Shown: positions 7,699 through 14,432 of the stretch, piece after piece
How positions within the stretch are numbered: the stretch's first letter is position 1
Layout: each line of letters starts with the position of its first letter
From: Acidobacteriaceae bacterium
Lineage (GTDB): Bacteria; Acidobacteriota; Terriglobia; Terriglobales; Acidobacteriaceae
Reading direction: 5' to 3'
NCBI GenBank assembly: GCA_030039895.1
Contig: JASHUR010000346.1
Span: 1-14,791, forward strand
Length of the DNA stretch: 14,791 nt
The notes under the pieces: generated by a model
What the model saw: the letters and a program-made list of their open reading frames with translations, nothing else
The model's database searches: none
Told to the model about the DNA's origin: nothing
Translations under genes and position numbers: made by a program

Positions 7699-7703
7699 AT
7701 GCC

Positions 7704-7865
7704 TTATCCCTTCCGGTGAGTACCCTTACCGTCAGTTGTCGTCGCCCCGCCGGCCATCGTCAGCTTCGCTACAGTGCCAAATGTGATCACTTTCGGTGTC
7801 TCATATGTCGCCTTCGACTCCACGTGACCTTGGCTCACAACATTGTCCATTGCTGGGTTCTTCAT
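7704..7865 (-). CDS. Lasso peptide precursor (leader plus 16-residue core)
   Basis: A 53-residue peptide starting MKNPAMDNVV at 7865, with AGGAG 6 bases before the ATG. Residues 21-37, YETPKVITFGTVAKLTM, match the lasso leader pattern YxxPxLx3Gx5Tx: Tyr21 (-17), Pro24 (-14), Val26 in place of Leu (-12), Gly30 (-8) and Thr36 (-2, the penultimate leader Thr needed for cleavage). Cleavage after Met37 gives the core AGGATTTDGKGTHRKG. Asp45 is core position 8, so the cyclase would join the alpha-amine of Ala1 to the Asp8 side chain in an 8-residue ring. The tail of 8 residues is strongly basic (Lys10, His13, Arg14, Lys15). Ala at position 1 is uncommon; most known lasso peptides start with Gly. 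The gene lies between the cyclase and the kinase, on the same strand as all the core enzymes, with its own promoter. An alternative core starting at Gly39 (7-residue ring) would break the Thr(-2) rule. The identity as precursor is well supported; the product is predicted only. Confidence 0.93.
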   Translation of the reverse strand: MKNPAMDNVVSQGHVESKATYETPKVITFGTVAKLTMAGGATTTDGKGTHRKG

Positions 7866-7871
7866 CCTGCA

Positions 7872-7878
7872 CTCCTGT
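7872..7878 (-). promoter_or_regulatory. Ribosome binding site of the lasso precursor
   Basis: On the - strand ACAGGAG is followed by TGCAGG and then the ATG, a 6-base gap from AGGAG to the start. It is the best Shine-Dalgarno in the cluster and fixes the start of the precursor at 7865 rather than at the internal Met6. Confidence 0.8.
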
Positions 7879-7892
7879 AGTGGAATGTCTCG

Positions 7893-7921
7893 ACCTTAGC
7901 CTGTTGAACATTAGAAGTCAA
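7893..7921 (-). promoter_or_regulatory. Sigma70-like promoter of the lasso precursor
   Basis: On the - strand TTGACT (7921-7916, five of six matches to TTGACA) is followed by a 17-base spacer and TAAGGT (7898-7893, three of six to TATAAT). The optimal spacing and a run of eight T directly upstream support it. The transcript would begin near 7886 and give a leader of about 20 bases carrying the ribosome binding site. The region 7866-8061 is clearly more AT-rich than the genes around it, as expected for a promoter region. Confidence 0.6.
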
Positions 7922-8005
7922 GAAAAAAAACAGCGTGGAAAATGTCCGATGATAGGACAGCAAACACCTCTCTATCGCTGTCACAATTCGTACCGCCAGC
8001 ACCTC

Positions 8006-8038
8006 AAAAAATGCACTTTACTGTAACCGATTGCAGTA
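8006..8038 (-). terminator. Weak terminator-like hairpin after the lasso cyclase
   Basis: On the - strand TACTG (8038-8034) pairs with CAGTA (8023-8019); an inner AA/TT pair closes a TCGG tetraloop. Seven bases later comes a run of six T (8011-8006). It lies 24 bases after the cyclase stop and just before the precursor promoter, so it may partly separate the enzyme transcript from the precursor transcript. The stem is short and the T-run is displaced. Confidence 0.35.
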
Positions 8039-8061
8039 TACGTTTGCTATCGATCAACTGT

Positions 8062-9984
8062 TTATATCTGTGGTGCCCCGGCCGATGACCGCAGGCCCTC
8101 AAGCCACAGATCGACTCCAATGACACCCCAGAGTCGAAATAAATCTGTTCCCGCTAAAGATCCCGGCCCCGATCTGTAAGACCGTGTCACTTGCTCGGCA
8201 AATCGGTGGTGGTCAAGCCAGTCTGTCTCCTTCAGAATCGTCATGTCCGCCAGCCGCGCCTTCGCCTCGGGAGTGAACAGTACTCTCTCGTACAACTCCG
8301 AGAACTCTGCTTTCGTCTGCCGCATGCGAACAATCTCGGGTAATAGCCCGCGCGTGGCGTTTCTCAGCATCCACTTCCACGTTGTTCCGCGCTGTCGCTG
8401 CTCTTCGGGGATGCGCACAAGATACTCCGTAAGCCTGCGATCGAAATAAGGAAACCGCGCCTCGATTCCTCTGGATGCCGCGTCCCCCTCATTCCACTCA
8501 AGGGCCCGCGCTTCAATCCCATTAAAGGCAATCCCGAAAACCTCTTCCTGCGCCAGATTGACAAATCGCCTCCGCGGTTCTTCGAGTGGTGCCATCAGAC
8601 GGTCGGTCAGTTGTGTTCGCCGCAGAAACTCACGGGAGAAGATGCAGCTCCTCTGTATCTCGCGCTTTCTTCGCAGCGCCAGGATCCTTGCCGGAGTTAA
8701 CATCACAACAATCTGCCGTGCCAGATAAATCGACCAATGCCTCTGCCTGGGGGAGCGAGCCCAGTCATTCCGCGCCCGCTCCAGCACGGGCCCAATGGCG
8801 CCCGCGCGAATAAGGTCCCGAAGATATAAGCTCGCTCCTTGTAGCCATTCGTCACCGCCAATGCCGCTCATCAGCACTCGCACGCCTCGCCGCGTCGCTG
8901 CCTCGTCGATCGGTATCGTCATGGGCTCGCCATTCGGTTCCCCGGGAACCTCACGTCGCGTCGCAGAGATATTGCGAAAAAATTCCAGATTCACGGTCAG
9001 CGGCTCAACGCACTCGTTCTCAAGGCCCGCATGCTCCACCACGGCGGTGATGTATTCGGCCTCGTCCCAGGGCTTGCCGGGACAACTGTGTGAAAGAGCC
9101 AGAACACGGTCATGCACGGCGCTCTGCCCCAAAGCGCCTCGCTTCAGAAGCGACTGCGCAACAACCGCGATCGTCGACGAATCCAGCCCCCCGCTCACTT
9201 CCACGGCAAAACCAGTGTTCGAACGCATCCGGCTGAGCACGCTCTGCTCCATCAAATACAGAAACTGCTCCGCATATTCTTCGTCCGTCCTGTACTGGAG
9301 CAAACTCAGCTCAGGATGCCACCACGTCGCAATTTGCAGCTTGGCGGAAGCATCAATCGTCAAAGCCGAGTTGGACGGCAGGCGTCGAATATCTGTGTAG
9401 ATCGTCTCGTCGCGGCTTGCGACGTTGCCCCACATGTATTCGCCCACCATCCCCTCGTTAATCTTGAGCGAAACCAGTGGATGCGCAAGCAACGCGCGGA
9501 CCTCAGGTCCAAACAAAAACGTCTTTCCATCCCAGAAGTAGTAAAACGACCGGATCCCGGCGAAGTCCCGGGCACACCACAGTCGACGTTCGCGCTCATC
9601 CCATATCACCAGCGCAAAGTCTCCCACCAGTCGCTGCACGCACTCCGTTCCCCATTCCAGATACGCCGCCAGAACCAGCCCGGGATCAGTACAATCTACC
9701 GGGCGCGCCGCGCGCGCCGACAACGCCTCCAGCAGCTCATCGCGATTGTCCAGTCGGCCGTCCCACACCAGGCATGCCTCGCCTCCCGGCGACCGCAGCG
9801 GTTGCTGCTCCTCCACCGACTCCGGGGTCGTGCAGAACTGCAGGTGCGCAAACGCCACCGGGCCGCTGTTCCAGTACCGGATGCCGTCCGTGCCCCGGTG
9901 TCCGATCGCCGCAGCCATCTTCTGCACTTCACTGAGCGCGGCAGGTCGTCCGTCGGCGCAGAACATCCCTGTAATTCCAGCCAT
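8062..9984 (-). CDS. Lasso cyclase, asparagine synthetase B-like (macrolactam synthetase)
   Basis: A 640-residue protein of the AsnB family. The N-terminal glutaminase-like domain starts MAGITGMF and lacks the catalytic Cys2 (Ala instead), as in lasso cyclases that do not use glutamine. It keeps HRGTDG (29-34) and WDGRLDNRDEL (74-84). The C-terminal ATP-pyrophosphatase domain has SGGLDSS (264-270), SGIGGDEWLQGA and KAEFSE near the C-terminus; the GGDEWLQG form is typical of lasso cyclases. It adenylates the ring Asp (Asp8 of the core) and catalyses attack by the new N-terminal amine after leader removal. TAAGGAG, overlapping the stop codon of the B2 gene, is 9 bases before the ATG, so it is co-translated with B2. 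The precursor follows 196 bases downstream. Assignment as a general asparagine synthetase is excluded by the missing Cys2 and the cluster context. Confidence 0.93.
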   Translation of the reverse strand: MAGITGMFCADGRPAALSEVQKMAAAIGHRGTDGIRYWNSGPVAFAHLQFCTTPESVEEQQPLRSPGGEACLVWDGRLDNRDELLEALSARAARPVDCTDPGLVLAAYLEWGTECVQRLVGDFALVIWDERERRLWCARDFAGIRSFYYFWDGKTFLFGPEVRALLAHPLVSLKINEGMVGEYMWGNVASRDETIYTDIRRLPSNSALTIDASAKLQIATWWHPELSLLQYRTDEEYAEQFLYLMEQSVLSRMRSNTGFAVEVSGGLDSSTIAVVAQSLLKRGALGQSAVHDRVLALSHSCPGKPWDEAEYITAVVEHAGLENECVEPLTVNLEFFRNISATRREVPGEPNGEPMTIPIDEAATRRGVRVLMSGIGGDEWLQGASLYLRDLIRAGAIGPVLERARNDWARSPRQRHWSIYLARQIVVMLTPARILALRRKREIQRSCIFSREFLRRTQLTDRLMAPLEEPRRRFVNLAQEEVFGIAFNGIEARALEWNEGDAASRGIEARFPYFDRRLTEYLVRIPEEQRQRGTTWKWMLRNATRGLLPEIVRMRQTKAEFSELYERVLFTPEAKARLADMTILKETDWLDHHRFAEQVTRSYRSGPGSLAGTDLFRLWGVIGVDLWLEGLRSSAGAPQI

Positions 9985-9997
9985 TCCAAATTGCTCC

Positions 9998-10453
9998 TTA
10001 TTCCGCGGGAAGGGTCCAGATCACATGGTACCCATCAAGTCCTAGTTCGCCTTCGTGATCGCCAAGGATCACTCTTCCGCCGCACTCAAGCCACGCGTGC
10101 GCCTTGAAGCCTTGCTGCTCGGGCGAAGTCACTCCAATTTTTACTCGGCTCTCTGTTCCGTGCCGCGTCAGCATGATCCAGCCCGCCAGCGCCTGCGTCA
10201 GGCAGCTCGCATGCCAGCTCATGCGCAGCGCCCGCGTTACACCCCGGACGGTTTCCTCCGGCGTCACCGGCCGTGAAGACCGTCCATGCGTCGCACAATA
10301 CTGCACTCCTGCGAGTACGCGCGGAAACGGCGCGAACCACAGCCCAATCCGGCACCCCCACAGGAGCGCCCAGGCTTCCATCACATTGCTGATATCGAAA
10401 GATGAGGGCAAGCTGGCAAAATTATACAATCCGCGAATTTGCAATCCACGCAT
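9998..10453 (-). CDS. Lasso peptide B2 leader peptidase (transglutaminase-like)
   Basis: A cysteine protease of the lasso B2 family (PF13471 type) that removes the leader after the penultimate Thr. Numbering from the ATG at 10453 gives 151 residues. The triad is visible: Cys84 in SCLTQAL, His119 in FKAHAWLE and Asp132 in GGRVILGD. The N-terminal segment FASLPSS..DI...EAWALLW followed by a hydrophobic helix is typical of the family and begins before Met25, which argues against a start there. AGGAG lies 12 bases before the ATG. A TTG start at 10480 is also possible. It is the first gene of the - strand operon and is followed after 13 bases by the cyclase. The B1 domain is a separate gene at the other end of the operon. 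Confidence 0.88.
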   Translation of the reverse strand: MRGLQIRGLYNFASLPSSFDISNVMEAWALLWGCRIGLWFAPFPRVLAGVQYCATHGRSSRPVTPEETVRGVTRALRMSWHASCLTQALAGWIMLTRHGTESRVKIGVTSPEQQGFKAHAWLECGGRVILGDHEGELGLDGYHVIWTLPAE

Positions 10454-10584
10454 GTTCCCGGCCCGCTCCTGCGCGCGCAATCACTTATGCTGGTGGACCA
10501 CGCTCAGCACTTTGTTATCCTACCGAACGGGCCATGCGAATTCCGCCAATCCAACCCGCGGCCGGCGAAGATCACGACTCAAAA
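10454..10584. promoter_or_regulatory. Divergent intergenic region between B2 and the nucleotidyltransferase gene
   Basis: These 131 bases must hold the start signals for both the lasso operon (-) and the nucleotidyltransferase gene (+), since the genes diverge here. I see no convincing -35/-10 pair on either strand and no strong inverted repeat. The shared region implies that the two units may be co-regulated. Confidence 0.35.
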
Positions 10585-11766
10585 ATGGCCAATACACAAA
10601 ATGCGGTCACAAAAAGCGCCACGAAGTATCCGCCCGAATTTGAATTGCTCCTCTGCTGTGCGCGCACAGCTCCGGATCTGCCGCGTATCACCGCGCTCGT
10701 GGACGCCGGTATAGACTGGCATCTCTTCTTCAGTCTCGTCTCCGCCCATGGCCTGCGCCCGCTCGTCTACAAGGCGCTCCGACCTCTCTGCTGGAACCTT
10801 CTGCCCTCGGACATCCAGTCCGAATGGCGCACCGTATGCGAATTCATCAGCGGCAGGGCCCTCTTCGCCACCGGCGAATTGCTCCGCATCGCCCAGGCCG
10901 CCAGCGCGGCGCAAATCCCCATCGCCGCACTAAAAGGCCTCGTCTTCGGGCAAATGCTTTACGGCGATGTCACGCTCCGCGAGTTCAGTGATCTCGATCT
11001 CCTGGTCCACGATGTCGACTTCTTCCGCGCCGTCGAATTCCTGGAACGCTTAGGCTATGATCTGTTCTGGAACCAGGGCAGCCGCCACGTGAAGCAGTTC
11101 CAGCGCTATGTCGGCGAGTGCAAGCTCAGGAACCGCGACCTCGAAACGGAGATCGACCTTCACTGGCGCGTCGCCACCAAAGCAACCGCCCTCGCGCCCG
11201 CGCTCAGCGACTTTCCCGCCGGATTCCAACCCGTCTCTATCGCCGGATCCACCGCCCTCAGCTTCGCGCCCGGCGATCTTCCTCTCTATCTCGCTGCACA
11301 GGGCGGATGGGACCAGTGGTGCGAGCTGCGCCGCATCTGCGACCTCTCTGAATTTCTTCGTCGCTATCCTCAGCTCGACTGGCAGCCGAGCCTCGCCGCC
11401 GCGCGCCGCCTCGGCGGCTTGCGCTCCATGTTTATCGGACTCGTCCTCGCCTCGCGCCTCTTCGACGCTCCGCTTCCCGAGCCCGCCCTGCCGCTCATTC
11501 AGCGCGACCCCGCCGTCGCCCGCCTGGCCGACGACGCCGTCCTCAAGCTGCTCCTCAACCACAACCCCAGCGACGCCATCAGCCGCTACCGCTTTCAACT
11601 CAAAGCCAAACAGGGCCTCGCCGGCAAGCTCTCTCTACTATGGAGCATCTTCGCGGAGCGCACCGCCGAAGACGCTGCCTGGCTCATGCTCCCCCGCCCG
11701 CTCTGGTGGCTCTATCCCATCCTCCGCCCGTTGCGTATCGCCAGCAAAATCTTCAACCGCGCATAG
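10585..11766 (+). CDS. Nucleotidyltransferase-family protein linked to the lasso cluster
   Basis: A 393-residue protein of the uncharacterised nucleotidyltransferase family (PF14907 type). The active-site region is clear: ALKGLVFGQMLYGD (115-128), then LREFSDLDLLV (131-141) with Asp136 and Asp138 as metal-binding carboxylates (DxD), matching the family pattern KG..LY.D...R...DLDLLV. Members recur in RiPP and lasso clusters with HprK-like kinases, where a role in modifying the phosphorylated peptide has been proposed; the reaction is not established. Divergent from the B2 gene. The start is uncertain: the ATG at 10585 and one at 10534 both lack a good Shine-Dalgarno; the frame stays open to 10402 but that would overlap the B2 gene. 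Substrate could be the precursor, but this is inference. Confidence 0.78.
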   Translation: MANTQNAVTKSATKYPPEFELLLCCARTAPDLPRITALVDAGIDWHLFFSLVSAHGLRPLVYKALRPLCWNLLPSDIQSEWRTVCEFISGRALFATGELLRIAQAASAAQIPIAALKGLVFGQMLYGDVTLREFSDLDLLVHDVDFFRAVEFLERLGYDLFWNQGSRHVKQFQRYVGECKLRNRDLETEIDLHWRVATKATALAPALSDFPAGFQPVSIAGSTALSFAPGDLPLYLAAQGGWDQWCELRRICDLSEFLRRYPQLDWQPSLAAARRLGGLRSMFIGLVLASRLFDAPLPEPALPLIQRDPAVARLADDAVLKLLLNHNPSDAISRYRFQLKAKQGLAGKLSLLWSIFAERTAEDAAWLMLPRPLWWLYPILRPLRIASKIFNRA

Positions 11767-11868
11767 CAGCATTTAAGTGAATATCCGCGCGCGGCCAGCA
11801 CCGCGACCAACGGGAGCGCCCACAAATGTCTGTCCCTCGAAGGCGCCGTAGCCGCGTATGCCGCACGG

Positions 11869-12804
11869 TCACCGCCCGTGCTCTTCTAAATACTTCTCCA
11901 CTTCCAGGGCCGCCATGCAGCCCGTCCCAGCTGCCGTAACCGCCTGCCTGTATCGCCGGTCCTGCACATCCCCGCACGCATACACACCCGGAACCCGCGT
12001 AAAGACATAGTCCGTCGTCTTCACATATCCGTCCTCGTCCAGATCGATCTGCCCGGCAAACATCTTCGCGTTCGGCTCGTGCCCAATCCCCAGAAACAGC
12101 CCGCTCAGCGCCAGGACCTCTTCTTCGCCCGACACTGTATTCCGCAGCCGCACGCCGCTCACTTCCTTCTGCTCCACGCCCAGCACGTCTGTCACTACGG
12201 TATTCGTCCGGAACTGGATGTTCGGGTGCGCCATCGCGCGCTCCAGCATAACGTGCGACGCCCGGAAGCTCTCCCGCCGGTGCAGCAGCGTCACCTTGGT
12301 CGCAAACCGGGTCAAAAACAGCGCCTCTTCCATTGCCGTATCGCCACCGCCCACCACCGCAATCTCTTTGCCCGAAAAGAAAAACCCGTCGCATGTCGCG
12401 CACGAGCTCACCCCGTGACCAATCAGCGCCTTCTCTGACTCCAGCCCCAGCCACCGCGCCGACGCACCGCTCGCAATAATCAGCGTCCGCGTATGAATCG
12501 TCTCCGCACCCAGGTTCAGCGCAATCGGACGCTTGCTCAAATCCGCCGACACCAGATGCCCCATCCGGTACTCCGCCCCGAACCGCGCTGCCTGCTCCTT
12601 CATGTTCTCAATCAGTTGCGGCCCCTGAATCCCCTCCGGCCATCCCGGAAAGTTCTCCACCAGCGTCGTAATCGACAGCTGTCCTCCCGGCTCATGCCCC
12701 TCAATCACCAGCGGCTTCAGGTTGGCGCGCGCGGCATAAATCGCCGCAGTCAGCCCGGCGCAGCCGGACCCCAGAATAACGGTGTCGCGTATCGTATCTG
12801 TCAT
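11869..12804 (-). CDS. trxB: Thioredoxin-disulfide reductase
   Basis: A 311-residue NADPH-dependent flavoprotein that reduces oxidised thioredoxin in the cytoplasm. FAD motif GSGCAGLTAA at 12-21, with Cys where most members have Pro; the redox-active CATC motif at 135-138 followed by DG; NADPH motif GGGDTAMEE at 152-160 and the HRRESFRA segment that recognises the 2'-phosphate; C-terminal FAD motif ACGDVQD followed by the RQAVTAAGTGCMAA helix. The start MTDTIRDT (12804) gives the usual length; a GTG 39 bases upstream in frame has no support. No strong Shine-Dalgarno precedes it. TACAAT at 12825-12820 on the - strand may be a -10 box giving a very short leader. It converges with the nucleotidyltransferase gene, with 102 bases between them and no clear terminator. 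A housekeeping gene unrelated to the lasso cluster. Confidence 0.94.
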   Translation of the reverse strand: MTDTIRDTVILGSGCAGLTAAIYAARANLKPLVIEGHEPGGQLSITTLVENFPGWPEGIQGPQLIENMKEQAARFGAEYRMGHLVSADLSKRPIALNLGAETIHTRTLIIASGASARWLGLESEKALIGHGVSSCATCDGFFFSGKEIAVVGGGDTAMEEALFLTRFATKVTLLHRRESFRASHVMLERAMAHPNIQFRTNTVVTDVLGVEQKEVSGVRLRNTVSGEEEVLALSGLFLGIGHEPNAKMFAGQIDLDEDGYVKTTDYVFTRVPGVYACGDVQDRRYRQAVTAAGTGCMAALEVEKYLEEHGR

Positions 12805-12886
12805 GTCGAATCGCTTTCGATTGTACCTGTTGATGCTCCACACCGCGCATTCGACTCAAACCCCGTCCCGCCACAAATGCGGGTGC

Positions 12887-12909
12887 CCCACATCTCGCAG
12901 AGATGTGGG
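12887..12909. repeat. Perfect intergenic palindrome (REP-like candidate)
   Basis: CCCACATCTC (12887-12896) and GAGATGTGGG (12900-12909) form a perfect 10-bp stem with a GCA loop in the space between two divergent genes. There is no T-tract, so it is not an intrinsic terminator. GC-rich hairpins starting with a GGGTGCCCCA-type border look like interspersed repeats of acidobacterial genomes; whether it is repeated cannot be seen from one copy. Nearby, CGCTGATC is directly repeated twice (around 12939-12956). Confidence 0.5.
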
Positions 12910-12973
12910 AGGATGCGGTGTCCGCTGACTTGCTGCCTCGCTGATCCGCTGATCCTCCAACTCGCTGCCCGCT

Positions 12974-12979
12974 TACAAT
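12974..12979 (+). promoter_or_regulatory. -10 box of a possible leaderless transcript
   Basis: TACAAT ends 6 bases before the ATG of the 66-residue gene (12986), so transcription would start at or next to the first codon. No Shine-Dalgarno is present upstream, which agrees with leaderless translation. No good -35 element is seen. Confidence 0.4.
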
Positions 12980-12985
12980 ATCCAC

Positions 12986-13186
12986 ATGGCAAACCTCGCA
13001 CTTGTCTACGGAATGCGCCTTCTCCCCGCCGACGAAGTCTCCGCAGTCGGCGAAGCCCCCATCGAACTCAAAAACGGACACACCGCCCGCGTCACCATGC
13101 ACCTGCTCGAAGGCTCCCGCGAACAAATCGAAGCCCAGCTCCGCCAAAGCATCGACGCCTTCTTCGACTTCTTCCCCGAAATCTAG
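12986..13186 (+). CDS. Small conserved-looking hypothetical protein (66 aa)
   Basis: I do not recognise this protein. It begins MANLALVYGMRLLPADEVSAVG and ends in FFDFFPEI. It is a soluble, acidic protein without signal peptide or membrane segment. The N-terminal half looks like beta strands (IELKNGHTARVTMHLL) and the C-terminal half like an amphipathic helix rich in Glu, Gln and Arg, ending in a Phe-rich tail. The composition, the lack of a Shine-Dalgarno and a -10 box at 12974-12979 suggest a real gene with leaderless translation. It sits divergent from trxB, about 180 bases away from that start, with the palindrome at 12887-12909 between them. No function proposed. Confidence 0.6.
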   Translation: MANLALVYGMRLLPADEVSAVGEAPIELKNGHTARVTMHLLEGSREQIEAQLRQSIDAFFDFFPEI

Positions 13187-13274
13187 AAAGTTGGAGACGA
13201 TTGCACTACCGTAACGATAAGTTCATGGCCGAACACTCATTGATATCCCCTGCCGATCGAAATGGAATTCCACA

Positions 13275-14432
13275 ATGAATATTGGCTGGGTTGCGGCTAT
13301 CCTTGTCAGCTTCGCTCTGATTCACCCCAACACGGGAAACAGGAATCACTCTGCATTGGGACCCTCCTGGCAGTTTGCTCTGAACAATCCAGACCTACGA
13401 CAAGGGGTATTCTCTGGGACGCCGCAAACGAACCGATCCTGCGGTATAGCCAGATGGGACCAAACCCACGTACTGATCTATTTCATGGGTGCGATCAAGC
13501 ATCTCGTAGCCCGTTCATCCGCCACTAGCTATGCTGGCGGATGGTCATTTACGGTTCTTATCGTCGATACGAATAGCGGTGCAGTTGAGCATTCTGTCGA
13601 ACTCCCAGCAGACAGTTCACAGAGTGAGTTGGCGGTCGTGACTGGCGGAATTGTTGTCAGCGATCGCAATCATCTGGTGTTTTATTCGCGAACATTTACG
13701 CGCATCGATCCATCCTTCGCATATACTCCCCTGGATGCTCCATTGCTTCAGGGTACGCTTGGCGATCCGGAGTATTTGTATGCCACCGACAGCCTAAAGT
13801 ACCTCGTATTTGTCGACAACGCTGGACCTAGATCTCACTTTTTTCTTTTCGACGGCCAGACATTCAAACTATTGCGGGATTGGATACTTTCTGGCGTTGA
13901 TGTGGAATGCCTTAAGGTCGAAGCTGGAAAGATCATTTACGGGAGGTTGATATTCGGAGATCACGAAACGAACACATTTTGGTGGACCACCATTAATACT
14001 GACGGCGATTCGCCACAGGTGCTGTCCACTACTTCTGACGATTTGGTTTGTCGTTTTCCAATACCTGCCCATCCGGACACATTTCTGAACATCTGCGGCT
14101 CAATAAGAATTGTGAAGGGCAAGATCAGTACGACCATTTACGAACGTCATAAGAATGAAATCGTCGAAGATCGTGTGCGAATCTCACCCGATGGTCGTTT
14201 TGCGGCGATCCTAAGATACGGATACAAATATGGCGGCGTGCTTGATCTGAATGAACATTGGATTCAGCCTGGATTATTGATTGTTGACCTATCCGCACCC
14301 GTCCACGTGCAGGAGATACCATTGAACCCAATCCCTCGTTCGCAGCTTGCTTTTAATTTTGCCAACAATTCCACGCTGATCGTTTTGGACGATGGGAGGG
14401 TGAGCGCGTACCAGGCATTACGCTTTCAGTAA
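13275..14432 (+). CDS. Exported hypothetical protein, possible beta-propeller, low GC
   Basis: A 385-residue protein of unrecognised family. Residues 1-17 (MNIGWVAAILVSFALIH) are a short hydrophobic signal or anchor. The body is made of repeated short beta-strand blocks with turns (FTVLIVDTNSGAVEHSVEL, SHFFLFDGQTFKLLRDW, RISPDGRFAAILRYGY, GLLIVDLSAPVHVQEI), a pattern like WD40/PD40 beta-propellers, including one SPDGRFAA motif near residue 300. Four Cys are scattered in the mature part. Base composition differs sharply from the neighbours: the 60-base blocks at 13921 and 14041 hold 24 and 28 G+C by my count, against 39 in a typical block of the nucleotidyltransferase gene (11221). Codons such as AGG, ATA and TTG are frequent. 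This suggests acquisition by transfer or an unusual origin. The ATG at 13275 has only a weak GGAA upstream. Confidence 0.65.
   Translation: MNIGWVAAILVSFALIHPNTGNRNHSALGPSWQFALNNPDLRQGVFSGTPQTNRSCGIARWDQTHVLIYFMGAIKHLVARSSATSYAGGWSFTVLIVDTNSGAVEHSVELPADSSQSELAVVTGGIVVSDRNHLVFYSRTFTRIDPSFAYTPLDAPLLQGTLGDPEYLYATDSLKYLVFVDNAGPRSHFFLFDGQTFKLLRDWILSGVDVECLKVEAGKIIYGRLIFGDHETNTFWWTTINTDGDSPQVLSTTSDDLVCRFPIPAHPDTFLNICGSIRIVKGKISTTIYERHKNEIVEDRVRISPDGRFAAILRYGYKYGGVLDLNEHWIQPGLLIVDLSAPVHVQEIPLNPIPRSQLAFNFANNSTLIVLDDGRVSAYQALRFQ

Noticed and set aside
7400..7703. Possible second precursor peptide in the gap before the kinase
   Set aside because: The three - strand frames were read; the only ATG-started one (27 codons, from the TGGATGAATATT region) has no leader motif and no ribosome binding site.
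7704..7751. Core starting at Gly39 with a 7-residue Gly1-Asp7 ring
   Set aside because: It would move the conserved Thr to -3 and shift Tyr, Pro and Gly out of their -17, -14 and -8 places. The Ala38 start fits all of them.
7806..7910. Second - strand frame starting at ATG 7910 and overlapping the precursor in another phase
   Set aside because: No Shine-Dalgarno, starts inside the promoter region and has no lasso leader pattern.
7668..8026. + strand frames at 7668-7880 and 7796-8026
   Set aside because: No domain or ribosome binding site, and they lie opposite the precursor and its promoter, which are much better supported.
8062..9984. Ordinary asparagine synthetase for primary metabolism
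   Set aside because: The glutaminase Cys2 is missing and the gene is coupled to a B2 protease beside a precursor with a lasso leader.
10454..10480. TTG start giving a B2 protein 9 residues longer
   Set aside because: The ATG at 10453 has AGGAG upstream and the added residues lie over that site; kept only as an alternative.
10402..10584. Upstream extension of the nucleotidyltransferase frame
   Set aside because: It would overlap the B2 coding region on the other strand and adds no family-like sequence; the start at 10585 was preferred, though 10534 cannot be excluded.
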